From contig CAMFGY010000005.1 in assembly GCA_945952065.1 (NCBI GenBank), positions 124,001-188,000 of the forward strand: a stretch of 64,000 nucleotides of DNA, given 5' to 3'. The translations under genes and the position numbers were made by a program. Source of the stretch: an uncultured Burkholderiales bacterium (GTDB lineage Bacteria > Pseudomonadota > Gammaproteobacteria > Burkholderiales > Burkholderiaceae_C). Shown here piece by piece: positions 16,721 to 25,968 of the stretch. Every line of letters begins with the position of its first letter. Position 1 is the first letter of the stretch. A model generated the notes under the pieces. It made no database searches, was not told the origin of the DNA, and saw only the letters and a list, made by a program, of their open reading frames with translations.

Positions 16721-18374
16721 CCCAGTCCTGCACGCTCATGCCCTGGTGATGGCTCAAAAAGAGCTGACCCTCAAACCAGCGCGTCCAGTCGCTGGCCTTG
16801 AGCTGGTCCAGCACCGGACCTTTCACCTCGGACAGATCCAGGCGCAGGCCTTGGCGCTTGAGGCTGTCATGCAGCTCGCGCAAGGCTTCCAGGCCGCTGA
16901 AGTCAATGCTGTTGACCGGTGACATCATGATCACCACACGCCGCACCGCCGGATGCTGGCGCAAATGGCCTTGCACCACATCGGCCAGTGTGCGGGCATT
17001 GGTGAACAAAAGGCTCTCATCGATGCGCAAGCCCATCACATCGGACAGACGCTCGACCGCATAGCGGTCCACATTGCGGTAGTGCTCGGTGCCGGGCACC
17101 CGACCAATCAGCGCCACATGGGGCTGCGCAGTGCGCTTGAGCAGCAGCGCGATCGAACCCAACACCCCCAGGCCCAGCCCGGCCGCCACGCTCCAGCACA
17201 AAACAATCAGCGTCACCGCCCCCATCAACAAGGCCTCGGGTCGCGCATAACGCCAAGCCTCGGCGTAGGGCTTGAACTTCAAACCCGACAAGACTGCCAC
17301 CAAGATGGTGGCCGCCAGCACCGCCTTGGGCAACCAGGCCAAGGGCGTGGCCAGCAAGAGCATGGCCAGCAACATGAAGACTGCGACGAAAGCGCCGCTC
17401 CAGCGCGTGCGGCTGCCGGCGTCGTGCAGCAAGACGCTGCGCGAGAAGCTGCCCGCCACCGGCATGCCACCGCTCATGGCCGCCACCAGATTGGCCGCGG
17501 CCAAGCCGCGCAACTCGGCCGCCGGGTCCACCCGCGCATCCCCCAGTGTGACGCGGCGCCGCCCCAGCGACTCGGCCACCACCAAGCTAGACACATAGGC
17601 CATCAAGGCCACCAGCAAGGCATCCGGCAGCAAGCTCAACCACAGCGCCGGGTCGAGGCGCGGCAGCGTCAGCCCCAGATCCAGCGGCGGCAGCACGCCC
17701 ACCAGCGGCACGCCGCGCGAGCCCGCGTCGCTGAGATGGCTCAACAACATGGCCCCGAGCAACAAGACCAAAGGCATCAATCGCGCCCAGCCCGGGCGCA
17801 GCCAGCGCCGCGCCGCCACCAGCAAGACGCAGGCGAGCAGGCCATAAAGCGCCGTCAGCCCGTGCCAGGCTTGCGAGGTCTGCCACCATTCGTGCGCCAG
17901 GCTGGGCAGGTCAAAGCCCCGGGCACTGCTGCCCAGCAGCACCGGCAGCTGGCTCATCGCAATCGCCAAGGTGGCGCCGGTTTCAAATCCATGCAGCACC
18001 GGCACGGACAAGAGTGAGGCCAAGGCATCCAGGCGCAGCGCCGCGGCCAGCAGCAAGATCAAGCCAATCTCGGCGGCCAGTACCAAAGCCCCTTCGGACG
18101 GACTGACGCCCATGGGCAGCTGCCCCAGGGCCTGGGCGATCATCAAGGCCAGCACCGCCACTGGCCCCACCGCCAGCACCGGGCTGGAGCCCAAGGCCGC
18201 ATAGGCCAGCAGCGGCAAGAGACTGGCGTACAGGCCCACCTGCGCCGGCAGTCCGGCCAACATCGCATAGGCCAGGCTTTGAGGAATCAACAAGACGCTG
18301 ACCACAAAAGCGGCCATCACGTCGGCGCGCAAAAGCTCGCTTCGCGAGGCCAGGGCAGGGCGGGTGTTCGTCAT
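16710..18374 (-). CDS. SulP-family anion transporter with STAS domain
   Basis: 554 aa SLC26/SulP protein. Residues about 15-410 are a multi-helix membrane domain starting with the SulP signature (VVSVLLIPQSLAYAMLAGLPAQVGLYASLLP). The C-terminal STAS domain (about 435-545) includes VVIMMSPVNSIDFSGLEAL. Members move sulfate, bicarbonate or dicarboxylates. The substrate is not evident here, and no carbonic anhydrase or cys gene is adjacent. Confidence 0.93.
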   Translation of the reverse strand: MTNTRPALASRSELLRADVMAAFVVSVLLIPQSLAYAMLAGLPAQVGLYASLLPLLAYAALGSSPVLAVGPVAVLALMIAQALGQLPMGVSPSEGALVLAAEIGLILLLAAALRLDALASLLSVPVLHGFETGATLAIAMSQLPVLLGSSARGFDLPSLAHEWWQTSQAWHGLTALYGLLACVLLVAARRWLRPGWARLMPLVLLLGAMLLSHLSDAGSRGVPLVGVLPPLDLGLTLPRLDPALWLSLLPDALLVALMAYVSSLVVAESLGRRRVTLGDARVDPAAELRGLAAANLVAAMSGGMPVAGSFSRSVLLHDAGSRTRWSGAFVAVFMLLAMLLLATPLAWLPKAVLAATILVAVLSGLKFKPYAEAWRYARPEALLMGAVTLIVLCWSVAAGLGLGVLGSIALLLKRTAQPHVALIGRVPGTEHYRNVDRYAVERLSDVMGLRIDESLLFTNARTLADVVQGHLRQHPAVRRVVIMMSPVNSIDFSGLEALRELHDSLKRQGLRLDLSEVKGPVLDQLKASDWTRWFEGQLFLSHHQGMSVQDWVSP

Positions 18375-18409
18375 GGGCGGATTGTCTCAGCCCAGCTGCC
18401 GCAAGCGGC

Positions 18410-20479
18410 TCAGGCCTGGGCGGGCTGGGGGCCGAGCACCTGGGTCAAGCTGACGCGCTTGGAGCTGCAAGCGGCTTCAAAGTCGGCCTCGATCTGCGTC
18501 AAGGCCTCGGTATCTTGGGCATCGACCGTGGCGATGCCCATGGCCCGGTTGCGCCCTTGCGATTTGGCGGTGTAGAGCGCCATATCGGCCCAGTTGACCG
18601 CTTGCTCCCAAGGCAGGGTGAGCTTGGAGGGCGGCAAGGGGAAGTGTGCAAAGCCAATCGACACGGTGATGCGCAAGGGGCCGTCTTCGGTGGCGACGGG
18701 CGTGGCCCCCACGCCATGCAACACGCGCTGCGCCAAAGCACTGAGTTGCTCTTGGCTGACGTCGGGCGCAAACACCAAAAACTCCTCGCCGCCCCAACGC
18801 ACGACCAAGTCTTCGGCGCGCACCGCATGGCTCAGGCGACGCGCCACTTCGCAAATCACCACATCGCCGATGCCATGACCGTGCTGGTCATTGACATGCT
18901 TGAAGTGGTCGATGTCTATCATCAAAAGCGCGCCGTTGAAGCTGGCTTCTTGCGGCTTGTGTTGTTGCTCCATCACCGCTAGGAAGTAGCGGCGATTGGC
19001 CAGATCGGTCAAAGGGTCGCGTTCGCTTTGGGCGCGCAGCAGGGCCGCATTGGCTCTGAGTTTTTTATTCGCCGCTCGCACACGGTTGACCATCACGCCC
19101 GCCAAGACCAGCGACAGGCACAGCAAGACCGCCACCGCCAAGCCCACCTGCTGCGTCAGCTGCCGATTCGCCAACTGGCGCTCCACCAAGGACTTGTCGC
19201 GCACCAGCAAGTCCAGCTCGCGTTGCTTGCGATCGCTGTCGTACTTGACCTTGAGCTGCTCGAGCGAGCTTTGACGATTGCGCGCCACCAGCTCTGCATT
19301 GAGCGCGCGCTCTTGGTGAAAGTCGGCCATGGCCTCTTTGGGTCGCCCCATCGCCGCCCAGGCTTCGCCTCGCTCGCGCAACTCTTCCATCAGATTGGCC
19401 TTGCCGGCCTGCTCTTTGTCTGACTGGTTCAGCTTGGCGATCTCACGATGCGCGGCCTCGAATTGCCCCAGCAAAATCAGGGACTGCGCCAGATTGTTGC
19501 GGGCCGCCCGTTCGGGCCTGCGGTCGCCATATTGCAGCAAGGTTGGCAGCGCCTGTTCCACCAAGGCCTTGGCGCGCGCCGGTTGCTTCAGGCGCAAATA
19601 GGCATCGGCCATATTCAGCTGGACGTAGGCGAGCACATGGGGCGCATCGGCCTTTTTGGCCAAGGCCAGGGCTTCGTCGAGCGCCCGCAACTGTGGCTCA
19701 GTCTGCCCCTGCCGCGCATACAGGGCCGCCTCATCCCCCTTCAAATACGCTTGCCACAGCGGCTGCCCCTGGCCCAATTGCAAGGCCAGGGTGATCCAAC
19801 GCCGGGCTTGTTCCGGCTGATCCATGCGCTGACTCAACAGCGCCAAATCGCCCAGGGTCATGCTGCGCATGAAGTCGTCTTGGCCCGCCTCCGCCAAGGC
19901 CAGACGGCGCCGTGCCGTCGCTTCGGCCAGCACCAGCTCGCCATCGTTTTGTTGCTTCTCTGCGCGCAAGCCCAAGGCGGACCAGGCGTTGCGGAAATCG
20001 CAACCTGCTTGAATCGCTTGCGCTGCCGCCATCTCGTCGCCACACCAGGGCGACAAAGCCTCCAAGGCTTTTTGCGCCGATTGGGCCGCTGCTTCGGCCT
20101 GCCCGGCGTAATCGGCCTCTTCGGCGCGCAACACATGGGCACGCGCGCTTTGCAAAGGGTCGCTGTCCAAACGCGCCGCCAGCGCCAGCGCTTGCGCACG
20201 CTGACCCAAGCGCATCTGGATGCGGGCCTCGGCCTGTAAAAACTGCGCCTCTACACCGGCTTGTTGCCCCGCTTCGGCGCGCATTTTTTGCAAGCTTTGC
20301 AAGGCCTGGCTGGGTCGGTCAAAGGCCTGGCGCTGCAGGACGGCCAGCTTTTGGTCCAAGGCGGCGTCCATGGGAGCCGGACGAACCGGACTTTGCGCCC
20401 CGGCCGGCGATTCAAGACCGCAGGCCAAGCCCATCCACAGCCATGCCAGCGCGGCGGTGAGATTCAAACGCAGCTTCAT
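18410..20479 (-). CDS. TPR-containing diguanylate cyclase
   Basis: 689 aa. An N-terminal signal-like segment (to about residue 29) is followed by TPR-like helical repeats (about 40-400), a coiled coil, one transmembrane helix (VGLAVAVLLCLSLVLAGVMV, about 432-451) and a GGDEF domain (about 490-655). The active site is GGEEF, and an RAED I-site (RxxD) sits 5 residues before it, so the cyclase looks active and product-inhibited. The periplasmic TPR array is presumably the sensor. The start codon overlaps the stop of the upstream paralogue by 4 bp (translational coupling). Confidence 0.93.
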   Translation of the reverse strand: MKLRLNLTAALAWLWMGLACGLESPAGAQSPVRPAPMDAALDQKLAVLQRQAFDRPSQALQSLQKMRAEAGQQAGVEAQFLQAEARIQMRLGQRAQALALAARLDSDPLQSARAHVLRAEEADYAGQAEAAAQSAQKALEALSPWCGDEMAAAQAIQAGCDFRNAWSALGLRAEKQQNDGELVLAEATARRRLALAEAGQDDFMRSMTLGDLALLSQRMDQPEQARRWITLALQLGQGQPLWQAYLKGDEAALYARQGQTEPQLRALDEALALAKKADAPHVLAYVQLNMADAYLRLKQPARAKALVEQALPTLLQYGDRRPERAARNNLAQSLILLGQFEAAHREIAKLNQSDKEQAGKANLMEELRERGEAWAAMGRPKEAMADFHQERALNAELVARNRQSSLEQLKVKYDSDRKQRELDLLVRDKSLVERQLANRQLTQQVGLAVAVLLCLSLVLAGVMVNRVRAANKKLRANAALLRAQSERDPLTDLANRRYFLAVMEQQHKPQEASFNGALLMIDIDHFKHVNDQHGHGIGDVVICEVARRLSHAVRAEDLVVRWGGEEFLVFAPDVSQEQLSALAQRVLHGVGATPVATEDGPLRITVSIGFAHFPLPPSKLTLPWEQAVNWADMALYTAKSQGRNRAMGIATVDAQDTEALTQIEADFEAACSSKRVSLTQVLGPQPAQA

Positions 20480-22590
20480 GCCGGCACCGCTGCCTCATGG
20501 CTGACGGTCGAGCTGACCGGCCCGGTCAGGGTCCGCAAGCGCACCTGGCCCTCGTGCCAGGCGGCTTCCATGCGCCCGGCCAAAGCCAGCAAAGCCGCTT
20601 CGTCACTGGCCTCGATGGATTCGATGCCATAGGCCTTGTTGCGACCATGCGCTTTGGCCATGTACATGACGGTGTCCACCAGATCGATGGCGCGCTCCCA
20701 ACTCAAGGCCAGACCTTGAGGTGCGACCGGGAAGCTGGCGAATCCGATCGATGCGGTGACGGCAATCTGCATGGCGCCATGGGTCACCGCTTGCGCGCCA
20801 ATTTGATCCAGCAAGCGCTGCGCCAGGCCGTAGGCGTAGTCGGGGTCGGTGGCTTCCACCACGATCAAGAACTCCTCGCCGCCCCAGCGCACCACCAAAT
20901 CGTCTTCGCGCAAAGTCGCCCGCAGGCGCTGGGCGATTTCCACCAACACCGTGTCCCCCGCGGCATGACCATGCACATCGTTGATGCGTTTGAAATGGTC
21001 GATGTCAATCAAGAACACGGTGCCGCTGAGCTTGCCCTGGTCAGCCAAACGCTTGATGGCCGCTTGGAAGTGGCGCCGGTTGGACAAGCCCGTCAAGGGG
21101 TCGCGCTCACTCTGCTTGCGCAAGGCCGCATTGCTGTGGGCCAGGGATTGATTGGTTTTGCGGATGCGTTGATAGGCCAGGCCCAGCAACACGCCAAACA
21201 AGAGCACACAACCCGCCAAGGCGGCCCAGAGCTTGAGCTGCAAATTGCGCGCCAGCAATTGCTCGTTTTTCAAACGCATATCCCGGTTGAGCAACTCCAG
21301 CTCTTTGTCGCGGCGCTCATCGTCGTAATTGGCCTGCGCATCCAAGACGGCCTTCATGGTCTCTTCGCGCAAAACCTGGTCGATCAGCTTGCGGTGCTGG
21401 TGATAAGCGTCCACTGCGCCTGCCAGATCGCCCGACTTCTCTAGATAAAGCCCCAGTTCTTTGAAGCCCAAGGCTGCGCCATTGAGTGCGCCGCGCTTGA
21501 GTTCAATCTCGGTGGAGGCCAGCACATCCCGCTTGCCTTCTGCGATGCGCTTCAAGGCAATTTTGGCCAAGCCCATATTGGCCAGAGCGACGGCTTCCGA
21601 GGACAGTTCCTTTTCCTGGCGCGCCAGCGGCAGGCTTTCTTCGGCGTACTTCAAGGCCTCGAGATAGTTGCCTTGCTTGAGATGGAAGTCCGCGAAGTTG
21701 CCCAATGCCAGCGCCACGCGGTCGGGCGCCCCGGAATGCCGCGCCACCCGCAAGGCTTCTTGCTTGGCTTCGCCGGCCAACTGCGTGCGCCCCAACTCCG
21801 CGTAAACAATGCCGCGCATGGTGTGCACCGAATACAGCAGGGTGGTGTCCGGATCTTGCTCAACGTCGATCAAGGCGTCAGCCACGGTCTGTTCGGCCCG
21901 ATCAAATTGCAAGGCCTGCACATAGGCATCCGCCAAATCAATTCGCGCCGCGGCCCGCCGCCAAAGGCTGCCACTGCTCTCAGCCAGCTTCAAGGCCATG
22001 TGCAAATTGGCCAAGGCCAACTCCACTTGGCCGGTGTCCGATTGCAAGCGGCCCAGCATTTGATAAGCATTGACCAGCAGCGGCAGAGGAGTGCTGGGCG
22101 GGGTATAGGCGGCCAGTCCCGTCAGCTCCTTCTTGGCGGCATCCAACTGCCCTTGCAGGGCCAGACGCCGGGCTTTCAGCATTTGCCCCACCAGATGGGC
22201 CTGCGGCTGCAGGCTGGGCTCAGGCCAAGCCGCCAATTGGGTCAGCAAGGCGCTGACTTGGGCCTCTTCGCGCAGCCGCGTCCAAAGACTGCCCTTCACG
22301 AACAGCAGTTGTAAATGCTCTTGGCTGCCCGGCTTGAGCTGGCTTTGCAACAACAAGAGCTGCTGCACCGAATCACGGGCCTGAAGATTGCCTCGACGCT
22401 CAATGCGGTCCAGCTGCTGCAAGACCGAAGCGGGCGCGGCGGTCTGCGCACGCGCCAGCGGCGTCACAAGGCCTTGCACGCCCAGCAGCAGGACCCAACA
22501 CAAAATCTGGACGCACAGGGCTGCGCCCACGCGGGTGGGCGACTGCTTGCCTGCGAAATTGCCTGTGCTCATCGCGCCTTCTATCGGCAT
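20476..22590 (-). CDS. TPR-containing diguanylate cyclase, paralogue
   Basis: 704 aa with the same architecture as its downstream neighbour: N-terminal hydrophobic segment (CVQILCWVLLLGVQGLVTPLARAQ), TPR-like repeats, a transmembrane helix near residue 455 (LWAALAGCVLLFGVLLGLAY) and a C-terminal GGDEF domain. The active site is WGGEEF with REDD as the RxxD I-site. The second in-frame ATG at 22572 (with AGAAGG upstream) is an alternative start. The two genes look like a tandem duplication that has diverged in the sensor half. They form one operon. Confidence 0.92.
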   Translation of the reverse strand: MPIEGAMSTGNFAGKQSPTRVGAALCVQILCWVLLLGVQGLVTPLARAQTAAPASVLQQLDRIERRGNLQARDSVQQLLLLQSQLKPGSQEHLQLLFVKGSLWTRLREEAQVSALLTQLAAWPEPSLQPQAHLVGQMLKARRLALQGQLDAAKKELTGLAAYTPPSTPLPLLVNAYQMLGRLQSDTGQVELALANLHMALKLAESSGSLWRRAAARIDLADAYVQALQFDRAEQTVADALIDVEQDPDTTLLYSVHTMRGIVYAELGRTQLAGEAKQEALRVARHSGAPDRVALALGNFADFHLKQGNYLEALKYAEESLPLARQEKELSSEAVALANMGLAKIALKRIAEGKRDVLASTEIELKRGALNGAALGFKELGLYLEKSGDLAGAVDAYHQHRKLIDQVLREETMKAVLDAQANYDDERRDKELELLNRDMRLKNEQLLARNLQLKLWAALAGCVLLFGVLLGLAYQRIRKTNQSLAHSNAALRKQSERDPLTGLSNRRHFQAAIKRLADQGKLSGTVFLIDIDHFKRINDVHGHAAGDTVLVEIAQRLRATLREDDLVVRWGGEEFLIVVEATDPDYAYGLAQRLLDQIGAQAVTHGAMQIAVTASIGFASFPVAPQGLALSWERAIDLVDTVMYMAKAHGRNKAYGIESIEASDEAALLALAGRMEAAWHEGQVRLRTLTGPVSSTVSHEAAVPA

Positions 22591-22860
22591 TCTTCTCTCT
22601 GTCTTGACTCCAGCCGTCCCCAGGACTGCCCGCCTTTTCCCAAGCTCGCGACTTTTTTAACGTACTCAGCCTGGCAAAGCACTGCAAGCGCGCTGCAGTG
22701 TAGTGAAAGTCCAGCGCCCGCGAACCTGCGGTTTGCGAGCAATTCGCCTCAACTCCGCAAGGCAGGCTTGCCCCAAGAGCGCCCCAAGCAAAGCAATAAA
22801 GAGTACACACACTCTTTATTTGCTGATACATTGCCGTTTATAGAGTAGTGAGTTTTCATT
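22591..22860. promoter_or_regulatory. Divergent promoter region between the GGDEF pair and the TetR operon
   Basis: 270 bp with no gene. It holds a perfect 26-bp palindromic site (listed separately) and a second small inverted repeat CACTGCA/TGCAGTG at 22680-22700. The right-hand part is AT-rich, as expected of the tetR promoter. Confidence 0.5.
22795..22820. promoter_or_regulatory. Probable operator: perfect palindrome upstream of tetR
   Basis: AATAAAGAGT, six spacer bases ACACAC, then ACTCTTTATT: a perfect 10-bp inverted repeat 40 bp before the TetR-family start. Size and position fit an autoregulatory TetR operator. Binding is inferred. Confidence 0.7.
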
Positions 22861-23607
22861 ATGCGCACCAGCAAGAGCCAGCAAGAACAGACCCGGCGCC
22901 AAATCCTGCGCTGTGCCGTCGACCTGATGACGGCGCAAGGCTTTGAAGGCACCACCATGAAGCAGATCGCCCGGGCGGCTGAGCTCGGGGACGCCACGAT
23001 TTACAAATACTTCCCCAGCAAAGAGAAGCTGGTGCTGGCCTATTTCGATCAAGCCTCGGCCGATGCCTTGGCCTTGATGCAGAAAACCAAAGGCCAACAG
23101 CGCTTTGGCCTGCAAGAGCGCTTGCAACTGCTGATCGACAGCTTGTTGGAGTTGCTGCTGGCCGACCGCGAGTTCGTGGCCCTGGCGCACCAGATGGTGC
23201 AAGAGGCGCCCTTGCTACTGAGCGGCCAGGCCCTGCCCGGCAAAGACCTGTTGCGCCAGGCCTTTGCCGACATGCTGGCGCAAGCCGAAGCGGCGGGAGA
23301 AATTGCGCCCTGCGCCTTCAAGTCCAGCTTGAGCGGCCTGTTGGCCGATTCGGTCTACGGCATCGTCGCCTACTGGCTGAAAGACGAGAGCGAAGCCTTT
23401 GGCAACACCACCCAGTTGCTCGACCTGAGTCTGGGGGTCTTGGTCTTGGCCCTGCAGAGTGGCATCGTCAACAAGCTGCTGGACTTGGGCGGCTTCGTGT
23501 TGCGCAGCCAGTTGTCGCGCTTGCTGCAACAGCCCAGTGGGGGCCTGATCGAGCTGTTGAGTCTGGCCAAGCGCGGCTTGGCGGCCAGCACCGGAGGCCC
23601 TCGATGA
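22861..23607 (+). CDS. TetR-family transcriptional regulator
   Basis: 248 aa. The N-terminal helix-turn-helix is classic TetR (RRQILRCAVDLMTAQGFEGTTMKQIARAAELGDATIYKYFPSKEKL, residues about 12-57). The helical ligand domain follows (about 70-225), then a Leu/Ser-rich tail that is longer than in most TetR proteins. It leads a run of overlapping genes: the next start overlaps its stop by 4 bp. The palindrome just upstream is its likely operator. The ligand is unknown. Confidence 0.92.
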   Translation: MRTSKSQQEQTRRQILRCAVDLMTAQGFEGTTMKQIARAAELGDATIYKYFPSKEKLVLAYFDQASADALALMQKTKGQQRFGLQERLQLLIDSLLELLLADREFVALAHQMVQEAPLLLSGQALPGKDLLRQAFADMLAQAEAAGEIAPCAFKSSLSGLLADSVYGIVAYWLKDESEAFGNTTQLLDLSLGVLVLALQSGIVNKLLDLGGFVLRSQLSRLLQQPSGGLIELLSLAKRGLAASTGGPR

Positions 23608-24056
23608 AGCCGCAGGATGTCAATGCCTTCATGCTGCTGGCGGCGGTGCTCAGCGGCATCGCCGCACTCTTGCATGTCTTGATCATTTTCGGCGGCGCGT
23701 CGTGGTATCGCTTCTTTGGCGCCGGGGAAGCCATGGCGCAAATGAGTGAAGCGGGGCACTGGTGGCCCACCGCCGTGACCAGCGCGATTGCCTTGGTCTT
23801 GGGCATGTGGGCGCTGTACGCCGCGTCAGCCAGTGGATGGGGTGCGGCTCATGCGCTGCACCTGGCCTTGCCTTGGCCCAAGCTGGTGTTGAGTGTGATC
23901 ACGGCCATCTATGTGCTGCGCGGACTCGCCCTGCTGCCTTTGCTGCTGATGGCGCCACAGCAGGTGACGCCCTTCCTGGTTTGGAGCTCTGTCGTCTGCT
24001 TGGGCTATGGATGGGTGCATGGGATCGGCCTGCGCCAAGTCTGGAGCCGCTTGTGA
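23604..24056 (+). CDS. Small four-helix membrane protein of unknown function
   Basis: 150 aa with four hydrophobic segments (about residues 10-30, 53-73, 88-108 and 118-138). The start is MKPQDVNAFMLLAAVLSGIA, and charged residues are few. No family could be named. It is translationally coupled to the TetR gene (4-bp overlap), and its stop overlaps the next start as TGATG. It belongs to the TetR-led operon and is probably an inner-membrane partner of the downstream lipid- or quinone-related genes. Confidence 0.8.
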   Translation: MKPQDVNAFMLLAAVLSGIAALLHVLIIFGGASWYRFFGAGEAMAQMSEAGHWWPTAVTSAIALVLGMWALYAASASGWGAAHALHLALPWPKLVLSVITAIYVLRGLALLPLLLMAPQQVTPFLVWSSVVCLGYGWVHGIGLRQVWSRL

Positions 24057-24574
24057 TGTCACCCCACGTTCAGGCCACGCCGCTGCCGCCCGCCAGCCGC
24101 ATTGCCCAGCGCACCGGCGGCGCCGACTTTGCTGACAGCTACCGCTTCGCGGACCTCCACCCCGAGCGCAGTGCCCTGCAAAGCTATCTGGCCCTCACGG
24201 CAGCCACCCCGGCCTGGATGAACGCCTTGATGAGTCTGCGCAATCAAGTGGTGCGCTGCTTTGGCCTGAAGCACCTGGGTTCATTGAAGCCGCTGCGGGC
24301 CGACAAGCCGGCCCAGGACTACCGCCCCGGCGACCGCGTGGGCATCTTCAGCCTCTCGGATCTGCATGCGGATGAGGTCATTCTTTACGACGACGACAAG
24401 CATTTGCGCGTGCAGGTCTCGCTCTACAAAGCCGAGGGGCACATCTGGCTCAGCACCGTGGTGCATGAGCACCAAATATTGGGCCGCCTTTATATGAGCG
24501 TGGTCGGCCCGGTGCACAAGCAGATCGTGCCGCTGATGCTCGCGCAAGCGAGCGCGAAGGCCTTCGCCCCATGA
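24056..24574 (+). CDS. DUF2867 family protein
   Basis: 172 aa from the ATG at 24056, within a longer open frame. FADSYRFADL, TPAWMNALMSLRNQVVRCFGL and the late LSTVVHEHQILGRLYM segment resemble DUF2867 proteins, which have no settled function. The start overlaps the previous stop by 1 bp, and the next gene starts 4 bp before its end, so the four genes are tightly coupled. Confidence 0.75.
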   Translation: MSPHVQATPLPPASRIAQRTGGADFADSYRFADLHPERSALQSYLALTAATPAWMNALMSLRNQVVRCFGLKHLGSLKPLRADKPAQDYRPGDRVGIFSLSDLHADEVILYDDDKHLRVQVSLYKAEGHIWLSTVVHEHQILGRLYMSVVGPVHKQIVPLMLAQASAKAFAP

Positions 24575-25929
24575 GCAGCAAGAAGCCGCCCCGCACCAGT
24601 CGTCTGGCGCGCAGCGTCATTGCCGGCGCCGCCGTGGCACGGGCCGGCGTGAGCCATCTGGGGCACAAGCTGAGGCCGTCCCGGCAAGACCTGAGCTCCA
24701 GTGAAAGCGCCGCGGCGCAGGCTGCGCATGAGGCCCAGCTGGGCCGCATATTGTTTGCCGCGCTCAATCAGCTCAAAGGCACGGCGCTGAAGGCCTCGCA
24801 GCTGCTCAGCATGGAGCTGGGTCTGCTGCCCGATGCCATGCGGCAGGAGCTGGCGCGGGCGCACTACCAAGTCACGCCGCTGAACCGCGCCCTGGTGATC
24901 AAGCTGATGCGCCAGGAGCTGGGCGCCGGGCCCGATGACTTGTACGCCCATTTCGAAGCCCAGGCCTTTGCGGCCGCCAGCCTGGGCCAAGTGCATGCAG
25001 CCACCTTGCACAGCGGCGAAGCCGTGGCCGTCAAGCTGCAATACCCGGGCATGGCGGCCACCATCCACAGCGATTTGGCACTCTTGCGCGGCCTGCTCAA
25101 ACCCTTGGCCCGCGGCGCCGCTTTGCCCCAACAAGAAGTGCTGGACGCGGTGATGCATGAGATCGCCATCCAGCTCAAAGAAGAGTTGGACTATCTGCAG
25201 GAGGCCGAACAACTGCGCTGGTTTGCCGAACGCTTGAGCGAGTACCCCCAGCTGCGCTTGCCCAGGCCGGTGCCGGCGTTGTGCAGCTCCCGCGTGCTGA
25301 CCATGGAACGACTCGAGGGCCTGCACTTGCAGGAATGGCTGGCCACCCAACCCAGTCAGGCCGAACGGGACCACTTTGGTCAGCTGCTGTTCGACCTGTT
25401 CCTGCACAGCGTCTTTGAATTGCAACGCTTGCAAGCCGACCCCCACCCCGGCAACTGCTTGTTCATGGCCGAAGGGCAATTGGGCCTGCTGGACTTCGGC
25501 TGCACCCGCAGCTTGCGGCCTTTGTTCTGCGCCCAACTCAGGGCCGCTTGGTGCGCCTTGTTGCGGCAGCCCCAGGACCACGCAGCCCTGCAGCAGGCCT
25601 ATACCGAGCTGGGCCTCCTGCACCCTGAGATGACGCAGCAGCACTTTGTCTACACCTTGCTGCCCGCTTTGCAAGAGCTGCTGGACTGGCAGGTCCAACC
25701 GTTTCGAGAAGCCGTCTTCGACTTCGGCCAACACCCGCCCCCACCCCGCAGCTCACCGGCCCAACAACGCAATGCCCTCTCGTCCTTGCACCGCTTGGTA
25801 CCGGAGCTGCCTTACTTTGATCGCAGCTATCTGGGCCTGCTGCAGATGCTGCGCAGCATGGGCGCACGCGTGCACACCCGCAACCGCTGGATTTCAGCTG
25901 AGCCGCTCACTGAACCCCTGACCGATTGA
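24571..25929 (+). CDS. ABC1/ADCK (UbiB-like) atypical kinase
   Basis: 452 aa. The diagnostic ABC1 elements are present: a KxGQ-like motif read here as KASQLLSMELGLLP, the Ala-rich loop AAASLGQVHAA, the VAVKLQYPG lysine, the catalytic DPHPGN and the metal-binding LDFG. Family members are ATPases/kinases tied to coenzyme Q and isoprenoid-lipid metabolism. This copy is shorter than UbiB, lacks its C-terminal membrane helices and is not next to ubi genes, so it is a paralogue of unknown target. Gly-to-Ser in the KxGQ motif is a small deviation. Fourth gene of the TetR-led operon. Confidence 0.88.
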   Translation: MSSKKPPRTSRLARSVIAGAAVARAGVSHLGHKLRPSRQDLSSSESAAAQAAHEAQLGRILFAALNQLKGTALKASQLLSMELGLLPDAMRQELARAHYQVTPLNRALVIKLMRQELGAGPDDLYAHFEAQAFAAASLGQVHAATLHSGEAVAVKLQYPGMAATIHSDLALLRGLLKPLARGAALPQQEVLDAVMHEIAIQLKEELDYLQEAEQLRWFAERLSEYPQLRLPRPVPALCSSRVLTMERLEGLHLQEWLATQPSQAERDHFGQLLFDLFLHSVFELQRLQADPHPGNCLFMAEGQLGLLDFGCTRSLRPLFCAQLRAAWCALLRQPQDHAALQQAYTELGLLHPEMTQQHFVYTLLPALQELLDWQVQPFREAVFDFGQHPPPPRSSPAQQRNALSSLHRLVPELPYFDRSYLGLLQMLRSMGARVHTRNRWISAEPLTEPLTD

Positions 25930-25968
25930 TTGATTGACAGACTGACTGAATCAAGAGAGCCACAAATC

